Assembly: GCA_022825385.1 (NCBI GenBank)
Contig: JAJDWX010000015.1
Coordinates: 115,831-179,830, forward strand
Direction: 5' to 3'
Origin: Rhodothermales bacterium
GTDB lineage: Bacteria; Bacteroidota; Rhodothermia; Rhodothermales; VXPQ01
DNA length: 64,000 nt
Of the stretch, positions 19,867-29,725 are shown piece by piece (position 1 is the stretch's first letter; each line of letters opens with the position of its first letter). A program made the translations under genes and the position numbers. The notes beneath the pieces are model-generated. The model did no database searches. It was not told the DNA's origin and worked only from the letters and a program-made list of their open reading frames with translations.

Positions 19867-21315
19867 CTACCTTTTGGTCCACTGAATGGGCGACGGGCGA
19901 TGCGCCGCCTGCATGATGCTGTCGAGGCGCGCCGCCACATCGGGATGCTGCGCGGCCAGGTCGGTCGTTTCCGAAAGGTCCGCACGCAGATCGTACACCT
20001 CGATAGCGTCCTGCGCGGGCCTGCGCACCCCTTTCCACGAACCGAGCCGCACGGCCTGCGCCATGCCGTCCTCGTGGAATTCCCAGTACAGATATTCGTG
20101 TTCGCGCTGGTTCTGCGGGCGGCCCAGCAAGGTCGGCGTCATGTCGATTCCGTCGATGCCTTTCGGGGGCGCCGCGCCGGCCAGGGACGCGAACGTCGGC
20201 AGGATATCGGGGAAATATCCCACATGATCCGTGACGCTTCCCGCTTCCACGCTTCCCGGCCACCAGGCAATGGCGGGTACGCGGACGCCGCCCTCGTACA
20301 AATCCCGCTTGATGCCCCGAAGCGGTCCGTTCGAATCGAAATATTCCGGGTCGCGTCCCCCTTCGCGGTGCGGCCCGTTGTCGCTGGCGAAGAACACAAG
20401 GGTATTTTCGGCAATGCCGTGTTCCTCGAGGCGATCCAGCAAACGGCCTATGTCGGCGTCCATCCGGGTAACCATGGCCGCCATGCCCTTCTCTGCGTCC
20501 GGCCAGTCCATTTGCTCGTAGCGTTCGTAGTCGGGCACTTCCATGCCCCGGGGCCCCGCCTCGTTGTTGGCGTGGGGAATCGTCAGGGCGAGATAGAGCA
20601 TAAACGGCCCTTCCCGGTTCCGGTCGACGAAGGCCAGCGCCGAATCCGCAATCAGGTCGTGGCTGTAGGTGATCTTGTCGAGGGCTTCGCCGGCGCCGTC
20701 TCCGCGCCTTGGCTCGGGCATCCTGTTGCCGGGCACCGCTACGCTGTCCTCGTTGTGGAAAAGAAATTCGGTATAGTAATTATGCGCGTGCCGCTGTCCG
20801 AGGTAGCCGAAAAAATAATCGAAGCCCTGTCGGTTCGGGTGGCCCGGGGTGTCGGGGCCGCCCAGCCCCCATTTGCCCACAAGCGCCGTCCGGTATCCGG
20901 CTTCCTGCAGCACCTCGGCGAAGGTTACGACCGAATCGGGGAGGGGCTCCTGTCCGTAGGGCCGTATTTCCTTGTTTCCCCGGATGTAGGTATGCCCCGT
21001 GTGCCGCCCGTCCATGAGTACGCTGCGCGACGGAGCGCACACGGTCGAACCGGAATAGAACTGCGTAAACCGGAGGCCTTCCGCCGCCATGCGGTCCAGC
21101 CGGGGCGTAGCGATGCTGGCTTGTCCGTACGCGCCCACGTCTGCGTAGCCGAGGTCGTCGGCCAGAATGAACACCAGGTTCGGCGGCGCGGCTTCGGGGG
21201 CGGCCTCGTGGTCCTGGCCCGTTTCGCCGCATCCGGCCAGGCTCCATGCCGCGAGGCCCAGCGCAAGCGGCAGGGCCGCGCGCCCTCTTTTGCTTCGAAA
21301 CCGTTCGTATCGCAT
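19867..21315 (-). CDS. sulfatase (complete), lipoprotein
   Basis: LPLALGLAAWSLAGC, DDLGYADVGAYGQ, CAPSRSVLMDGRHTGHTYIRGN, GKWGLGGPDTPGHP, SDNGPHREGG. Confidence 0.95.
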   Translation of the reverse strand: MRYERFRSKRGRAALPLALGLAAWSLAGCGETGQDHEAAPEAAPPNLVFILADDLGYADVGAYGQASIATPRLDRMAAEGLRFTQFYSGSTVCAPSRSVLMDGRHTGHTYIRGNKEIRPYGQEPLPDSVVTFAEVLQEAGYRTALVGKWGLGGPDTPGHPNRQGFDYFFGYLGQRHAHNYYTEFLFHNEDSVAVPGNRMPEPRRGDGAGEALDKITYSHDLIADSALAFVDRNREGPFMLYLALTIPHANNEAGPRGMEVPDYERYEQMDWPDAEKGMAAMVTRMDADIGRLLDRLEEHGIAENTLVFFASDNGPHREGGRDPEYFDSNGPLRGIKRDLYEGGVRVPAIAWWPGSVEAGSVTDHVGYFPDILPTFASLAGAAPPKGIDGIDMTPTLLGRPQNQREHEYLYWEFHEDGMAQAVRLGSWKGVRRPAQDAIEVYDLRADLSETTDLAAQHPDVAARLDSIMQAAHRPSPIQWTKR

Positions 21316-21345
21316 AGCGAAGGGATTTTGATCAGCGTATCCTTC

Positions 21346-21510
21346 CTATTCGTATTCCTGTTTGAGCAACCATGGATCCGATGTGCGCACTTCGAAATCC
21401 CACACCATCTCCCGGTAGGCAGCCAGCGCCTCGACGTACGCTGGAAGATACGCCAGATTTTCCGAAAAGCCTGTTTTATTGCCTGTCGCCTGCCGCCGGG
21501 GAGGCGATTG
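21346..21510 (-). pseudogene. C-terminal fragment of a further sulfatase
   Basis: Minus strand reads TGFSENLAYLPAYVEALAAYREMVWDFEVRTSDPWLLKQEYE[stop], typical sulfatase tail (T-x-DPWL..EYE), no upstream body. Confidence 0.55.
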
Positions 21511-21587
21511 GCTCCTCAAAATTATGGGAACAAGGACCTGATTTCGTCGGTTGCTCTACAGCGAAAAATTAACCGAAAAAAACGTCC

Positions 21588-23021
21588 GTGCGAAGGAATA
21601 TGTCGAGCAGCGCAGCAATGATCGATCTTTTCAGGGAGCAACCGACAGGGATGCTGCCCGACCAGGCTGCGCAGAGCCGTTCGCCCTCGTTGCAGGAAGC
21701 GCTGCGATCCGATCTGGGATTTCACGGTACCAGCGGCAAATACGCAACGCATGGCTGGCATCCATTTCCTGCGAAGTTTCCTCCGCAGTTGCCCCATTTG
21801 TTCATAGAAACCCTGTCTGCGCCCGGCGAAACGGTGCTTGACCCCATGCTCGGCTCGGGCACCACGCTGGTCGAAGCCCAGAGGCTGGGGCGCCGGGCTA
21901 TCGGATGCGACATCGATCCGTTGGCCCGATTGATTTCGGCAGCCAAACTGACGCCGACGAATCCGATGGACGCGCTCGTCGCGGGTCGCAAAATCCTGGA
22001 AGAAGCGAAACGTATCTACAGGCTGCGCCGCGAAGCGCTTGAGGCGGATCGACTTCGTCGGTTTGACGCCAAAACGCTGTCTTTTGTAGACTATTGGTTT
22101 CCGAGGCAACAGCAACTGGAATTATTGTCCCTCCTTAAATGCATAGAGGCGGAGGGCGAGCATTCGATGCGGCAATTCTTTCAGGTCGTTTTCTCCTCGA
22201 CCATTATTGCTAAATCCGGCGGCGTTTCGCTGGCTCGGGATCTTGCCCATACCCGGCCTCACCGGGTCATGGACAAAAATCCGAATTCCGCGTTCCCGGA
22301 ATTCGAGAAACGACTGAAAAACAATCTGCGTTCTCATGCCGGCGGCAACGGACCCGGCGCTTACGCGAATCGTACGGATATCCCGGACGCCTGCAAGGGC
22401 AACGGCGAAGCGCGCGGCAAGCATATGGTCTCTTCTTGCAGGGCGGACGTTTTTGAGGCTGCCGCAGACAACACCGGATTGCCCGCAGAAAGCGTCGATC
22501 TGATCGTAACCTCTCCTCCTTACGCCAACAACGCCATCGACTATATGCGCGCGCATAAGTTTTCCCTGGTCTGGCTGGGCTGGCCAATAGACGAATTGAC
22601 CAATATCAGGAAACAGTATCTCGGACATGACGCGCTGGGCGAAAAATCGTATGCGTCGTTGCCGGAACAATGCGAATCGACGCTCGTGGCGCTGGGGCAG
22701 GTCGATGAGAAAAAATCGGCGGTGTTGCGGCGATATTTTGGCGAAATGCGCGCTGTGATCCGGGAAATGCATCGGGTACTGAAACAGGAAAAGGCAGCTG
22801 TCATTGTGGTCGGCACGTCTGTATTGCGCGGCATAGATGTGGAAACGCACAAAGGACTTGCCGCAATAGGAGAAAATATTGGCTTTAGGCTGGAAGGCAT
22901 CGGCGTTCGGCGGCTTGACCGCGACAAACGCATGATGCCCGCTCGTTGGGGCAAGGCTCGGCAATCGCAGATTGAAGAACGCATGCACGAAGAATACGTA
23001 ATCGGACTGCGCAAGCCATGA
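21588..23021 (+). CDS. DNA methyltransferase (amino-MTase, TSPPY type), partner of the NgoMIV-like endonuclease
   Basis: DPMLGSGTTLVEAQRLGRRAIGCDIDPLA (motif I), VTSPPYANNAIDY (motif IV); ATGA overlap with the next gene. Confidence 0.88.
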   Translation: MRRNMSSSAAMIDLFREQPTGMLPDQAAQSRSPSLQEALRSDLGFHGTSGKYATHGWHPFPAKFPPQLPHLFIETLSAPGETVLDPMLGSGTTLVEAQRLGRRAIGCDIDPLARLISAAKLTPTNPMDALVAGRKILEEAKRIYRLRREALEADRLRRFDAKTLSFVDYWFPRQQQLELLSLLKCIEAEGEHSMRQFFQVVFSSTIIAKSGGVSLARDLAHTRPHRVMDKNPNSAFPEFEKRLKNNLRSHAGGNGPGAYANRTDIPDACKGNGEARGKHMVSSCRADVFEAAADNTGLPAESVDLIVTSPPYANNAIDYMRAHKFSLVWLGWPIDELTNIRKQYLGHDALGEKSYASLPEQCESTLVALGQVDEKKSAVLRRYFGEMRAVIREMHRVLKQEKAAVIVVGTSVLRGIDVETHKGLAAIGENIGFRLEGIGVRRLDRDKRMMPARWGKARQSQIEERMHEEYVIGLRKP

Positions 23022-23854
23022 CTAAGGGGAAAATCGGCAGGCTTCGGGAGGCATATCACGATACCCTGTTCAAGCATGTGCTTCGCGTAAACGAATCCGG
23101 CGCTCCGAACAATGCCGATGGCGGTAGCAGGTCCAGCGTTAAAACCGCGAAGGGCATTATTGAACGCATCGGCCTCGAACCGGTCAAGGGACATATTCCG
23201 GGACAAACGGCGGGGCAGAAATTCGAGGAAATAACTCGCGATTTCCTTCGCGAGGCATTCGTATTGCTAAAACATATGCGCCCTGGAGATTGGGAATTCT
23301 CGCTCGGCGAGAACATTCAGCGTTTCGAGCAATATCGGCATCTGGCGGATGTGTCGCGCTTGATCGAAACCCATCGGGAATTAAGAACGGTATTCAGCGA
23401 TTATATTGTAACGCCGGACATCGTGGTCTCTCGAAAACCCGTCGGCAATGACACGATCAATACCTGCGATATGCTTGTGGGAGACGCGAATATAGCAGCC
23501 CATACGCCCCTGCGCAAGTCCAATTCGGACTGGAATATTTTACATGCGAGCGTATCGTGTAAATGGACGCTTCGTAGCGATCGGTCGCAGAATGCGCGTA
23601 CCGAGGGCTTGAACCTGATTCGCAATCGAAAGGGTAAATCTCCCCACATAGTGGTCGTGACTGCCGAACCGCTGCCCAGCCGACTTGCGTCGCTTGCCTT
23701 GGGGACAGGAGATATAGATTGCGTTTACCATTTTGCGTTATCGGAATTGCAGGCGGCGACATCCAGCGAAACAGACATCGATCTGTTGAATACGCTGGTC
23801 GAAGGAAGTCGTTTGCGCGACATCAGCGATCTTCCCTTCGATCTCTCCGCCTGA
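23018..23854 (+). CDS. NgoMIV-family type II restriction endonuclease
   Basis: SDYIVTPDIVVSRKPVGND...WNILHASVSCKWTLRSDRSQNARTEGLNLIRNRKGKSPHIVVVTAEPLPSRLASLALGTGDIDCVYHF; adjacent MTase. Confidence 0.82.
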   Translation: MTKGKIGRLREAYHDTLFKHVLRVNESGAPNNADGGSRSSVKTAKGIIERIGLEPVKGHIPGQTAGQKFEEITRDFLREAFVLLKHMRPGDWEFSLGENIQRFEQYRHLADVSRLIETHRELRTVFSDYIVTPDIVVSRKPVGNDTINTCDMLVGDANIAAHTPLRKSNSDWNILHASVSCKWTLRSDRSQNARTEGLNLIRNRKGKSPHIVVVTAEPLPSRLASLALGTGDIDCVYHFALSELQAATSSETDIDLLNTLVEGSRLRDISDLPFDLSA

Positions 23855-24005
23855 TCTACTCTACATCCTCTCCCGCCTCTTGCGCGTTAACGCGGCAGGA
23901 AGTATCCTTGTGTTTCGCGCCGGATTCGGAAACGCAGCGGGCGCCCGCCGTCCGCCGCGCTTTCCGCGCGCCGCATCGCTATCATCCACAAGCGCCGCCC
24001 CCGCC

Positions 24006-27000
24006 ATGCGCCCTTGCCTTCCTTTCGCAGGCCTGCTCCTGCTTGCCGCTGTTTTTTGCTCGACCGTCGCCGCGGCGCCCGCGTCTCGCCCGGACGCCCC
24101 ATCCACCGTGTCCGTCCTGTTCCTCGGCGACGACGGGCACCACCAGCCCGCCTCTCGCGCCCAGATTGTCATCTCCACGCTGTACCAGACGGGCGTGGAC
24201 ATTTTCTATACGGACGAAGTCGAGGATATCAACCTCGAACATATGCGCCAGTTCGACGCGGTCGTTTTCTACGCCAATTATATGGAAATGACGCCCGCGC
24301 AGGAACAGGCCCTCCTGGATTATGTCGCGGAGGGCGGCGGATTCGTTGCGCTGCATTGCGCCTCGGGCATGTTCCGCAACTCGGAGGCGTACATCGCGCT
24401 GGTGGGGGCCGCTTTCGACCGCCATGGCGTTGGCGTGGTGCGGACGGAACGCACCGAGGCGGCCCACCCCGCTATCCTTGGCGTACCGGAATTCGAAAGT
24501 TGGGACGAAACGTACGTCCACAAGCAGCACAACCCCGACCGTACCGTGCTGGAAGTGCGCCGCGAAGGGGATCACGTGGAGCCGTGGACCTGGGTTCGGA
24601 CGCATGGAGAAGGGCGCGTATTTTACACAGCCTGGGGACACGACGAACGGACCTGGTCGCAGCCGGGTTTTCAGCAACTGGTCGCGCGGGGCATAAAATG
24701 GACCGCCGGAGACTGGGCGCTCGACGTCGCTCCCCGATCCATGCCGTACGAATACGTCGATGCGGTATTGCCTTCGCTCGAATACAATTCGAACCCGGAA
24801 AACGAGCGCAAACTGCGCCCCATGCAGTTGCCCGTGGACATTGAAACCTCCATGTCCCGCATGGTCGCGCCGCCGGGGTTCGAGGTCGAACTCTTTGCGG
24901 CGGAGCCCGACATCGTCAAACCCATCTATATGGCGTGGGACGAACGCGGCAGGCTATGGATTGCAGAAACCATAGATTATCCGAACAAGCTTCAGGAAGA
25001 GGTCGGCCAGGGCAACGACCGCATCACCATTCTCGAAGACACGGACGGGGACGGCCGGGCCGACGCGTTCAAGGTGTTCGCCGAAAACCTGAGCATCCCC
25101 ACCGGCTTCGCCTTTGCGAACGGCGGCGTCGTGGTGGTGCAGGCGCCGTACACCTTTTTTCTGAAGGATACGGACGGGGACGACAAGGCCGACGTGCGGG
25201 AAACGCTGTTCGAGGGCTGGGGAACGTTCGACACGCATGCGGGCCCCAACAATATCCGGATGGGTTTCGACAACTGGATATGGGGCGTGGTGGGGTATTC
25301 GGGCTTCGAGGGCGTGGTCGGCGGCGAATCGCACCGTTTCCCGATGGGTTTCTTCCGATTCAAACCGGACGGATCCCAACTGGAATTCGTGCGCATGACG
25401 AACAACAACACCTGGGGGTTCGGCTTTAGCGAGGAGGGAATTCCCTTTGCTTCGACAGCCAACAACAATCCCAGCGTCTACATGCCGATTCCAAACCGGT
25501 ACTACGAGGCCGTGCGCGGCTGGGCGCCCGAGCGGCTCGGAACCATTGCAGAGGACCGCCGCGTCCATCCCGTGACCACCCGCACCCGTCAGGGGGACTG
25601 GAAAGGGAATTATACCGCCGGGTCCGGACACGCCTTGTATACCGCGCGCGATTTCCCCGAGAAATACTGGAATCGCATTGCGTTCGTCGCCGGCCCCACG
25701 GTCCGTACGCTGGGCCGATTCGCTATCGAGCCGGACGGCAGCGACTACAAGGCGCTCAACAAATGGAACATGCTCGCGAGCGACGACGAATGGACCATTC
25801 CCATCCTTGCCGAGGTGGGTCCCGACGGCGCGCTCTGGATGGTGGATTGGTATAATTACATCCCGCAACATAATCTTGGTCCGTTCCGGGAAGGCTGGGA
25901 GCACGGGAAAAACAATGCGTACGTAACCGATTTGCGGGACCGCGAGCATGGCCGCATTTACCGTATCGTGCACAAGGACGCCGCTTCGGGCGAAGCCATG
26001 GACCTCTCCGGCGCCTCGCCGCAGGAACTCGTCGCCGCGCTTCGCAACGACAACATGTTCTGGCGGCAAACCGCGCAGCGCCTTCTTGTAGACCGTGGCG
26101 AGCAGAACGTGGCGGCGGATTTGTACGACCTGGTGCGCGATCCGTCCATGGACAGGCTGGGACTGAACCCCGGCGCGGTGCACGCCCTGTGGACGCTCCA
26201 CGGCCTGGGCATGCTGGACAGCCCGGACGGCGAAGCCTTCGCGGTCGCCGCGGAAGCGCTGGGCCATCCCTCTGCCGCCGTGCGCCGCGCCGCCGCGCAG
26301 GCATTGCCGCCTTCCGCCGCCACGCGCGACGCCCTCGCGGCGCACGCGGCGCTGGAAGACGAAGACGCGCGCGTCCGGCTGGCTGCATTGCTTGCGCTCG
26401 CAGACAGCCCCCCGTCCGACGCCACCGGGGCCGCCGTCTTCGCCATGCTTGCCGCGCCCGAAAATGCGCAGGACGCCTGGATTCCGCACGCCGCCACGGC
26501 GGCGGGCGCGCAACACGCCCGAGGTTTTCTGCGGGCCGCCAACAATGCGGACGCCTTGACTGGTGCCGTCAAGGAAGCCGTCGGACATGTGGCGTTTCAC
26601 CGCATGAGCGGCATGCTGGACGGAGAAATAACCACGATGGACAGGGCCGGGGGCGCCGCGGAAGGCGCCGGCGCTTCGCGAGGCGGCAAGCGCCCGGACC
26701 GCGACGGGGTGATTACGATCGCTTCCACAGGGGACGATATGGCCTTCGACGCCCGGTTTATCGAGGCGACGGCAGGCGAGCCCGTAACGATCCGGTTCGT
26801 GAATAACGCCACTTCGCCGGCCATGACGCACAACGTGGTGGTGCTCGAACAGTGGGAATACGTTAATCCGGTGGGCCTGGCCGCGCTTGCGGCGGCGGAG
26901 CACGATTACATTCCGCTCGAGCACGAGGAAAAGATCATTGCCTGGACTCCCACGGCGGGGCCTGGAGAAACCGTCGAAGTCACGTTCACGATGCCGCCGC

Positions 27001-27104
27001 CCGGCGATTACCCCTTCATTTGCACCTATGCGGGCCATTATGTGGCGATGCAAGGCGTACTGGTTTCGCTGGACCCGGAGCGCGAACCGGAAGGAGATAA
27101 TTAA
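24006..27104 (+). CDS. ThuA domain - PVC-type dehydrogenase beta-propeller - HEAT-like region - azurin/plastocyanin-like cupredoxin fusion
   Basis: ThuA-like VSVLFLGDDGHHQPASRAQIV...GGGFVALHCASG; propeller PPGFEVELFAAEPDIVKPIYMAWDERGRLWIAET; C-terminal MTHNVVVLEQWEYVN...FICTYAGHYVAMQG copper ligands. Confidence 0.88.
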   Translation: MRPCLPFAGLLLLAAVFCSTVAAAPASRPDAPSTVSVLFLGDDGHHQPASRAQIVISTLYQTGVDIFYTDEVEDINLEHMRQFDAVVFYANYMEMTPAQEQALLDYVAEGGGFVALHCASGMFRNSEAYIALVGAAFDRHGVGVVRTERTEAAHPAILGVPEFESWDETYVHKQHNPDRTVLEVRREGDHVEPWTWVRTHGEGRVFYTAWGHDERTWSQPGFQQLVARGIKWTAGDWALDVAPRSMPYEYVDAVLPSLEYNSNPENERKLRPMQLPVDIETSMSRMVAPPGFEVELFAAEPDIVKPIYMAWDERGRLWIAETIDYPNKLQEEVGQGNDRITILEDTDGDGRADAFKVFAENLSIPTGFAFANGGVVVVQAPYTFFLKDTDGDDKADVRETLFEGWGTFDTHAGPNNIRMGFDNWIWGVVGYSGFEGVVGGESHRFPMGFFRFKPDGSQLEFVRMTNNNTWGFGFSEEGIPFASTANNNPSVYMPIPNRYYEAVRGWAPERLGTIAEDRRVHPVTTRTRQGDWKGNYTAGSGHALYTARDFPEKYWNRIAFVAGPTVRTLGRFAIEPDGSDYKALNKWNMLASDDEWTIPILAEVGPDGALWMVDWYNYIPQHNLGPFREGWEHGKNNAYVTDLRDREHGRIYRIVHKDAASGEAMDLSGASPQELVAALRNDNMFWRQTAQRLLVDRGEQNVAADLYDLVRDPSMDRLGLNPGAVHALWTLHGLGMLDSPDGEAFAVAAEALGHPSAAVRRAAAQALPPSAATRDALAAHAALEDEDARVRLAALLALADSPPSDATGAAVFAMLAAPENAQDAWIPHAATAAGAQHARGFLRAANNADALTGAVKEAVGHVAFHRMSGMLDGEITTMDRAGGAAEGAGASRGGKRPDRDGVITIASTGDDMAFDARFIEATAGEPVTIRFVNNATSPAMTHNVVVLEQWEYVNPVGLAALAAAEHDYIPLEHEEKIIAWTPTAGPGETVEVTFTMPPPGDYPFICTYAGHYVAMQGVLVSLDPEREPEGDN

Positions 27105-27123
27105 GGATACTCTGATCAAAACC

Positions 27124-27558
27124 ATGTCTCGCGACCAGATTTTGCGTTTCGTTACCGCCTCGGAAGCGGTGGTGGAAGAAGTCCCCTGGGGGCCTCATCA
27201 CTGGCTATGCCGACCCGGATTGACCGAGGCCGAAAACCTCCTTATGGTGCGGGTGCGTATGCCGCCCGGGGATGCGCACCAGTTTCATCGCCATCCGGCG
27301 CTCGAAGAAATCATCTACGTGATTTCTGGAACGGCGGAGCAATGGGTAGCCGAGGAAAAGCGCTTGCTTGGCGCCGGCGACATGGCGCACATTCCCAGAG
27401 ACGTGGTGCACGCCACCTGGAATGCGGGCGACGAAACGCTTGTTTTTCTCGCAATCCTGTCTCCGGCGACCTTCGAAGGTCCCGCCACCGTGGATGTGTA
27501 CGAGGAAGCGCCCTGGCGCGCCCTCAAAACGCCCATCCGCTACCCTTCCTCGAACTGA
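27124..27558 (+). CDS. cupin domain protein
   Basis: MPPGDAHQFHRHPALEEIIYVISGTAEQWV...LGAGDMAHIPRDVVHATWNAGDE. Confidence 0.9.
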   Translation: MSRDQILRFVTASEAVVEEVPWGPHHWLCRPGLTEAENLLMVRVRMPPGDAHQFHRHPALEEIIYVISGTAEQWVAEEKRLLGAGDMAHIPRDVVHATWNAGDETLVFLAILSPATFEGPATVDVYEEAPWRALKTPIRYPSSN

Positions 27559-27573
27559 TCCCTCGCGGCGGCC

Positions 27574-28779
27574 ATGCCCCGGACGATTTTGCTCATCGGC
27601 ACGCTCGACACGAAAGGCACGGAATACGAGTATGTGCGCGATCTCATCCGGGATCGGGGCTTCGATACGCTGACGATGGATGCGGGCGTACTGGGGGAAC
27701 CCGGGTTCGCGCCGGACATTTCGGCGGACGAGGTCGCCGCCGCCGGGGGCGATTCCCTCGAAGCGTTGCGGGCGCGGCGAGATCGGGGAGAAGCTGTGGA
27801 CGTCATGATTCGGGGGGCATCCCGACTTGCGCCGCCATTGTACGAGGCGGGCCGGTTCCACGGCGCGCTGGCGCTTGGCGGAGGCGGCGGCACGAACATT
27901 GCCGCGGCAGCGATGCAGACCTTGCCCACAGGCGTTCCGAAGCTGATGGTTTCCACCGTCGCGTCGGGGGACGTGGCGCCGTATGTTGGCGTAAAGGACG
28001 TAACGCTCATGTATTCGCCGGTAGATATTGCGGGCCTGAACCTGTTGTCCCGCCGTATTCTCTCCAATGCCGCCGGGGCCATTTGCGGCATGGTTGGACA
28101 GGAGGCGCCCGCTGCGACAAACCGCCGCATCGTGGCCGCCTCCATGTTCGGCGTAACCACCCCTTGCGTCAGCAGGATTCGCGAACGCATGGAACAGGCC
28201 GGATACGAAATGCTCGTATTTCACGCCACCGGTTCCGGGGGGCGCTCGATGGAAGGATTGATCGCCGACGGCTATGTGGCGGGCGTGGCGGATATGACCA
28301 CCACGGAATGGTGCGACGAGGTCGTGGGCGGGGTGCTTTCCGCCGGGCCGGATCGCCTTACGGCGGCGGGCGAGGCAGGCATTCCCCAGGTTGTTTCGTG
28401 CGGCGCGCTCGACATGGTGAATTTCCGGGCTTTGCACACCGTGCCCGAATCTTTTCGCGGGCGCACGCTGTATCGGCACAACCCCAACGTAACCCTGATG
28501 CGCACGACCGCCGAAGAATGTCGGGAAATCGGACGGCGCATTGCGGAAAACCTGAACAAGGCGACGGGACCCGTGACGCTTATGCTGCCGCTTCAGGGGG
28601 TAAGCATGCTCGACCGGGAAGGCGAACCGTTCCATGATCCCGCAGCGAACGCCGCCCTGTTCGCCGCGCTGCGCGAGCGCGTACGCCCCCCTGTCGAACT
28701 CGTGGAACTGGACCTCCACATCAACGATACGGCCTTCGCCGACGCGGTTTTCGAACGGCTCGTCGCCCTGATGACGTAA
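27574..28779 (+). CDS. Tm-1-like ATP-binding domain protein (UPF0261)
   Basis: ILLIGTLDTKGTEYEYVRDLIRDRGFDTLTMDAGVLGEPGF...LALGGGGGTNIAAAAMQTLPTGVPKLMVSTVASGDV. Confidence 0.92.
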   Translation: MPRTILLIGTLDTKGTEYEYVRDLIRDRGFDTLTMDAGVLGEPGFAPDISADEVAAAGGDSLEALRARRDRGEAVDVMIRGASRLAPPLYEAGRFHGALALGGGGGTNIAAAAMQTLPTGVPKLMVSTVASGDVAPYVGVKDVTLMYSPVDIAGLNLLSRRILSNAAGAICGMVGQEAPAATNRRIVAASMFGVTTPCVSRIRERMEQAGYEMLVFHATGSGGRSMEGLIADGYVAGVADMTTTEWCDEVVGGVLSAGPDRLTAAGEAGIPQVVSCGALDMVNFRALHTVPESFRGRTLYRHNPNVTLMRTTAEECREIGRRIAENLNKATGPVTLMLPLQGVSMLDREGEPFHDPAANAALFAALRERVRPPVELVELDLHINDTAFADAVFERLVALMT

Positions 28780-28791
28780 AATCATATACCC

Positions 28792-29628
28792 ATGCCCTTT
28801 ATTCCATACGAAGAATGCCTGCAACGCCTTCGCAATCAGGCGGGGACCGGCAAACCGATCATAGGCGCCGGCGCAGGAACCGGCATTTCCGCCAAGTTCG
28901 CCGAGCGCGGCGGCGTCGATCTCATCATCATTTATAATTCCGGGCGCTATCGCATGGCGGGCCGGGGCAGCGCGGCGGGCCTCATGGCCTACGGGGATGC
29001 GAACGCCATTGTCATGGACATGGCCGGGGAGGTGCTGCCGGTCGTCCGGGACACGCCCGTGCTGGCGGGCGTATGCGGCACCGATCCCTTCCGGCTGATG
29101 CCTGTTTTCCTGAAGCAACTGAAGGAAATGGGGTTCGACGGGGTCCAGAATTTCCCCACCGTAGGCGTGATCGACGGGAATTTCCGGCAGATTCTGGAGG
29201 AGACGGGCATGAGCTTCGACCTCGAAATCGAGATGATCCGGCAGGCCCACGCACTCGGCATGCTCACGTGTCCGTACGCCTTCGACGAAGCGCAGGCCGC
29301 CGCCCTGACCGAGGCGGGGGCGGATATCGTCGTGGCCCATATGAATACGACCGTAAAGGGGTCTATCGGGGTGAATCCCGCCACGGCGCCGACGCTTGCG
29401 GAATCCGCAAAGCGCGTACAGGCCATCCACGACGCCGCGAAGGCGGTCAATCCCGAGGTTCTCGTGCTATGTCACGGCGGTCCTATCGCCGAGCCGGGCG
29501 ATGTGCAGTACATATTCGATCATACGGAAGGCGTCGTTGGATTTTTCGGCGCCTCCAGCGTGGAGCGGCTCGCCGCCGAACCGGCCATTGAGGCCCAGGC
29601 GAGACGGTTCAAGGAACTGAAAATATAG
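28792..29628 (+). CDS. phosphoenolpyruvate hydrolase family / TIM-barrel protein (Tm-1 C-terminal homologue)
   Basis: GAGAGTGISAKFAERGGVDLIIIYNSGRYRMAGRGSAAGLMAYGDANAIVMDMA; tandem with the Tm-1-like gene. Confidence 0.9.
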   Translation: MPFIPYEECLQRLRNQAGTGKPIIGAGAGTGISAKFAERGGVDLIIIYNSGRYRMAGRGSAAGLMAYGDANAIVMDMAGEVLPVVRDTPVLAGVCGTDPFRLMPVFLKQLKEMGFDGVQNFPTVGVIDGNFRQILEETGMSFDLEIEMIRQAHALGMLTCPYAFDEAQAAALTEAGADIVVAHMNTTVKGSIGVNPATAPTLAESAKRVQAIHDAAKAVNPEVLVLCHGGPIAEPGDVQYIFDHTEGVVGFFGASSVERLAAEPAIEAQARRFKELKI

Positions 29629-29725
29629 AGGGCGCTGGCAAAGCGTACGTGGCAGCCTTGTATTTTTGGAAATACGCTGCGCGTTCGGACTCGCGCTTCC
29701 CGCCGCTACGCGAACGCCCGCCTCG

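Noticed and set aside
17258-19885. 875-aa plus-strand ORF
   Set aside because: Antisense shadow of the PhoD-like gene; Arg/His/Gly-rich with no recognisable motifs, typical for GC-rich DNA.
19606-21621. 671-aa plus-strand ORF
   Set aside because: Shadow of the complete sulfatase and the PhoD-like N-terminus.
24954-29430. 723-aa and 741-aa minus-strand ORFs
   Set aside because: Shadows of the ThuA/cupredoxin, cupin and Tm-1/PEP-hydrolase genes on the opposite strand.
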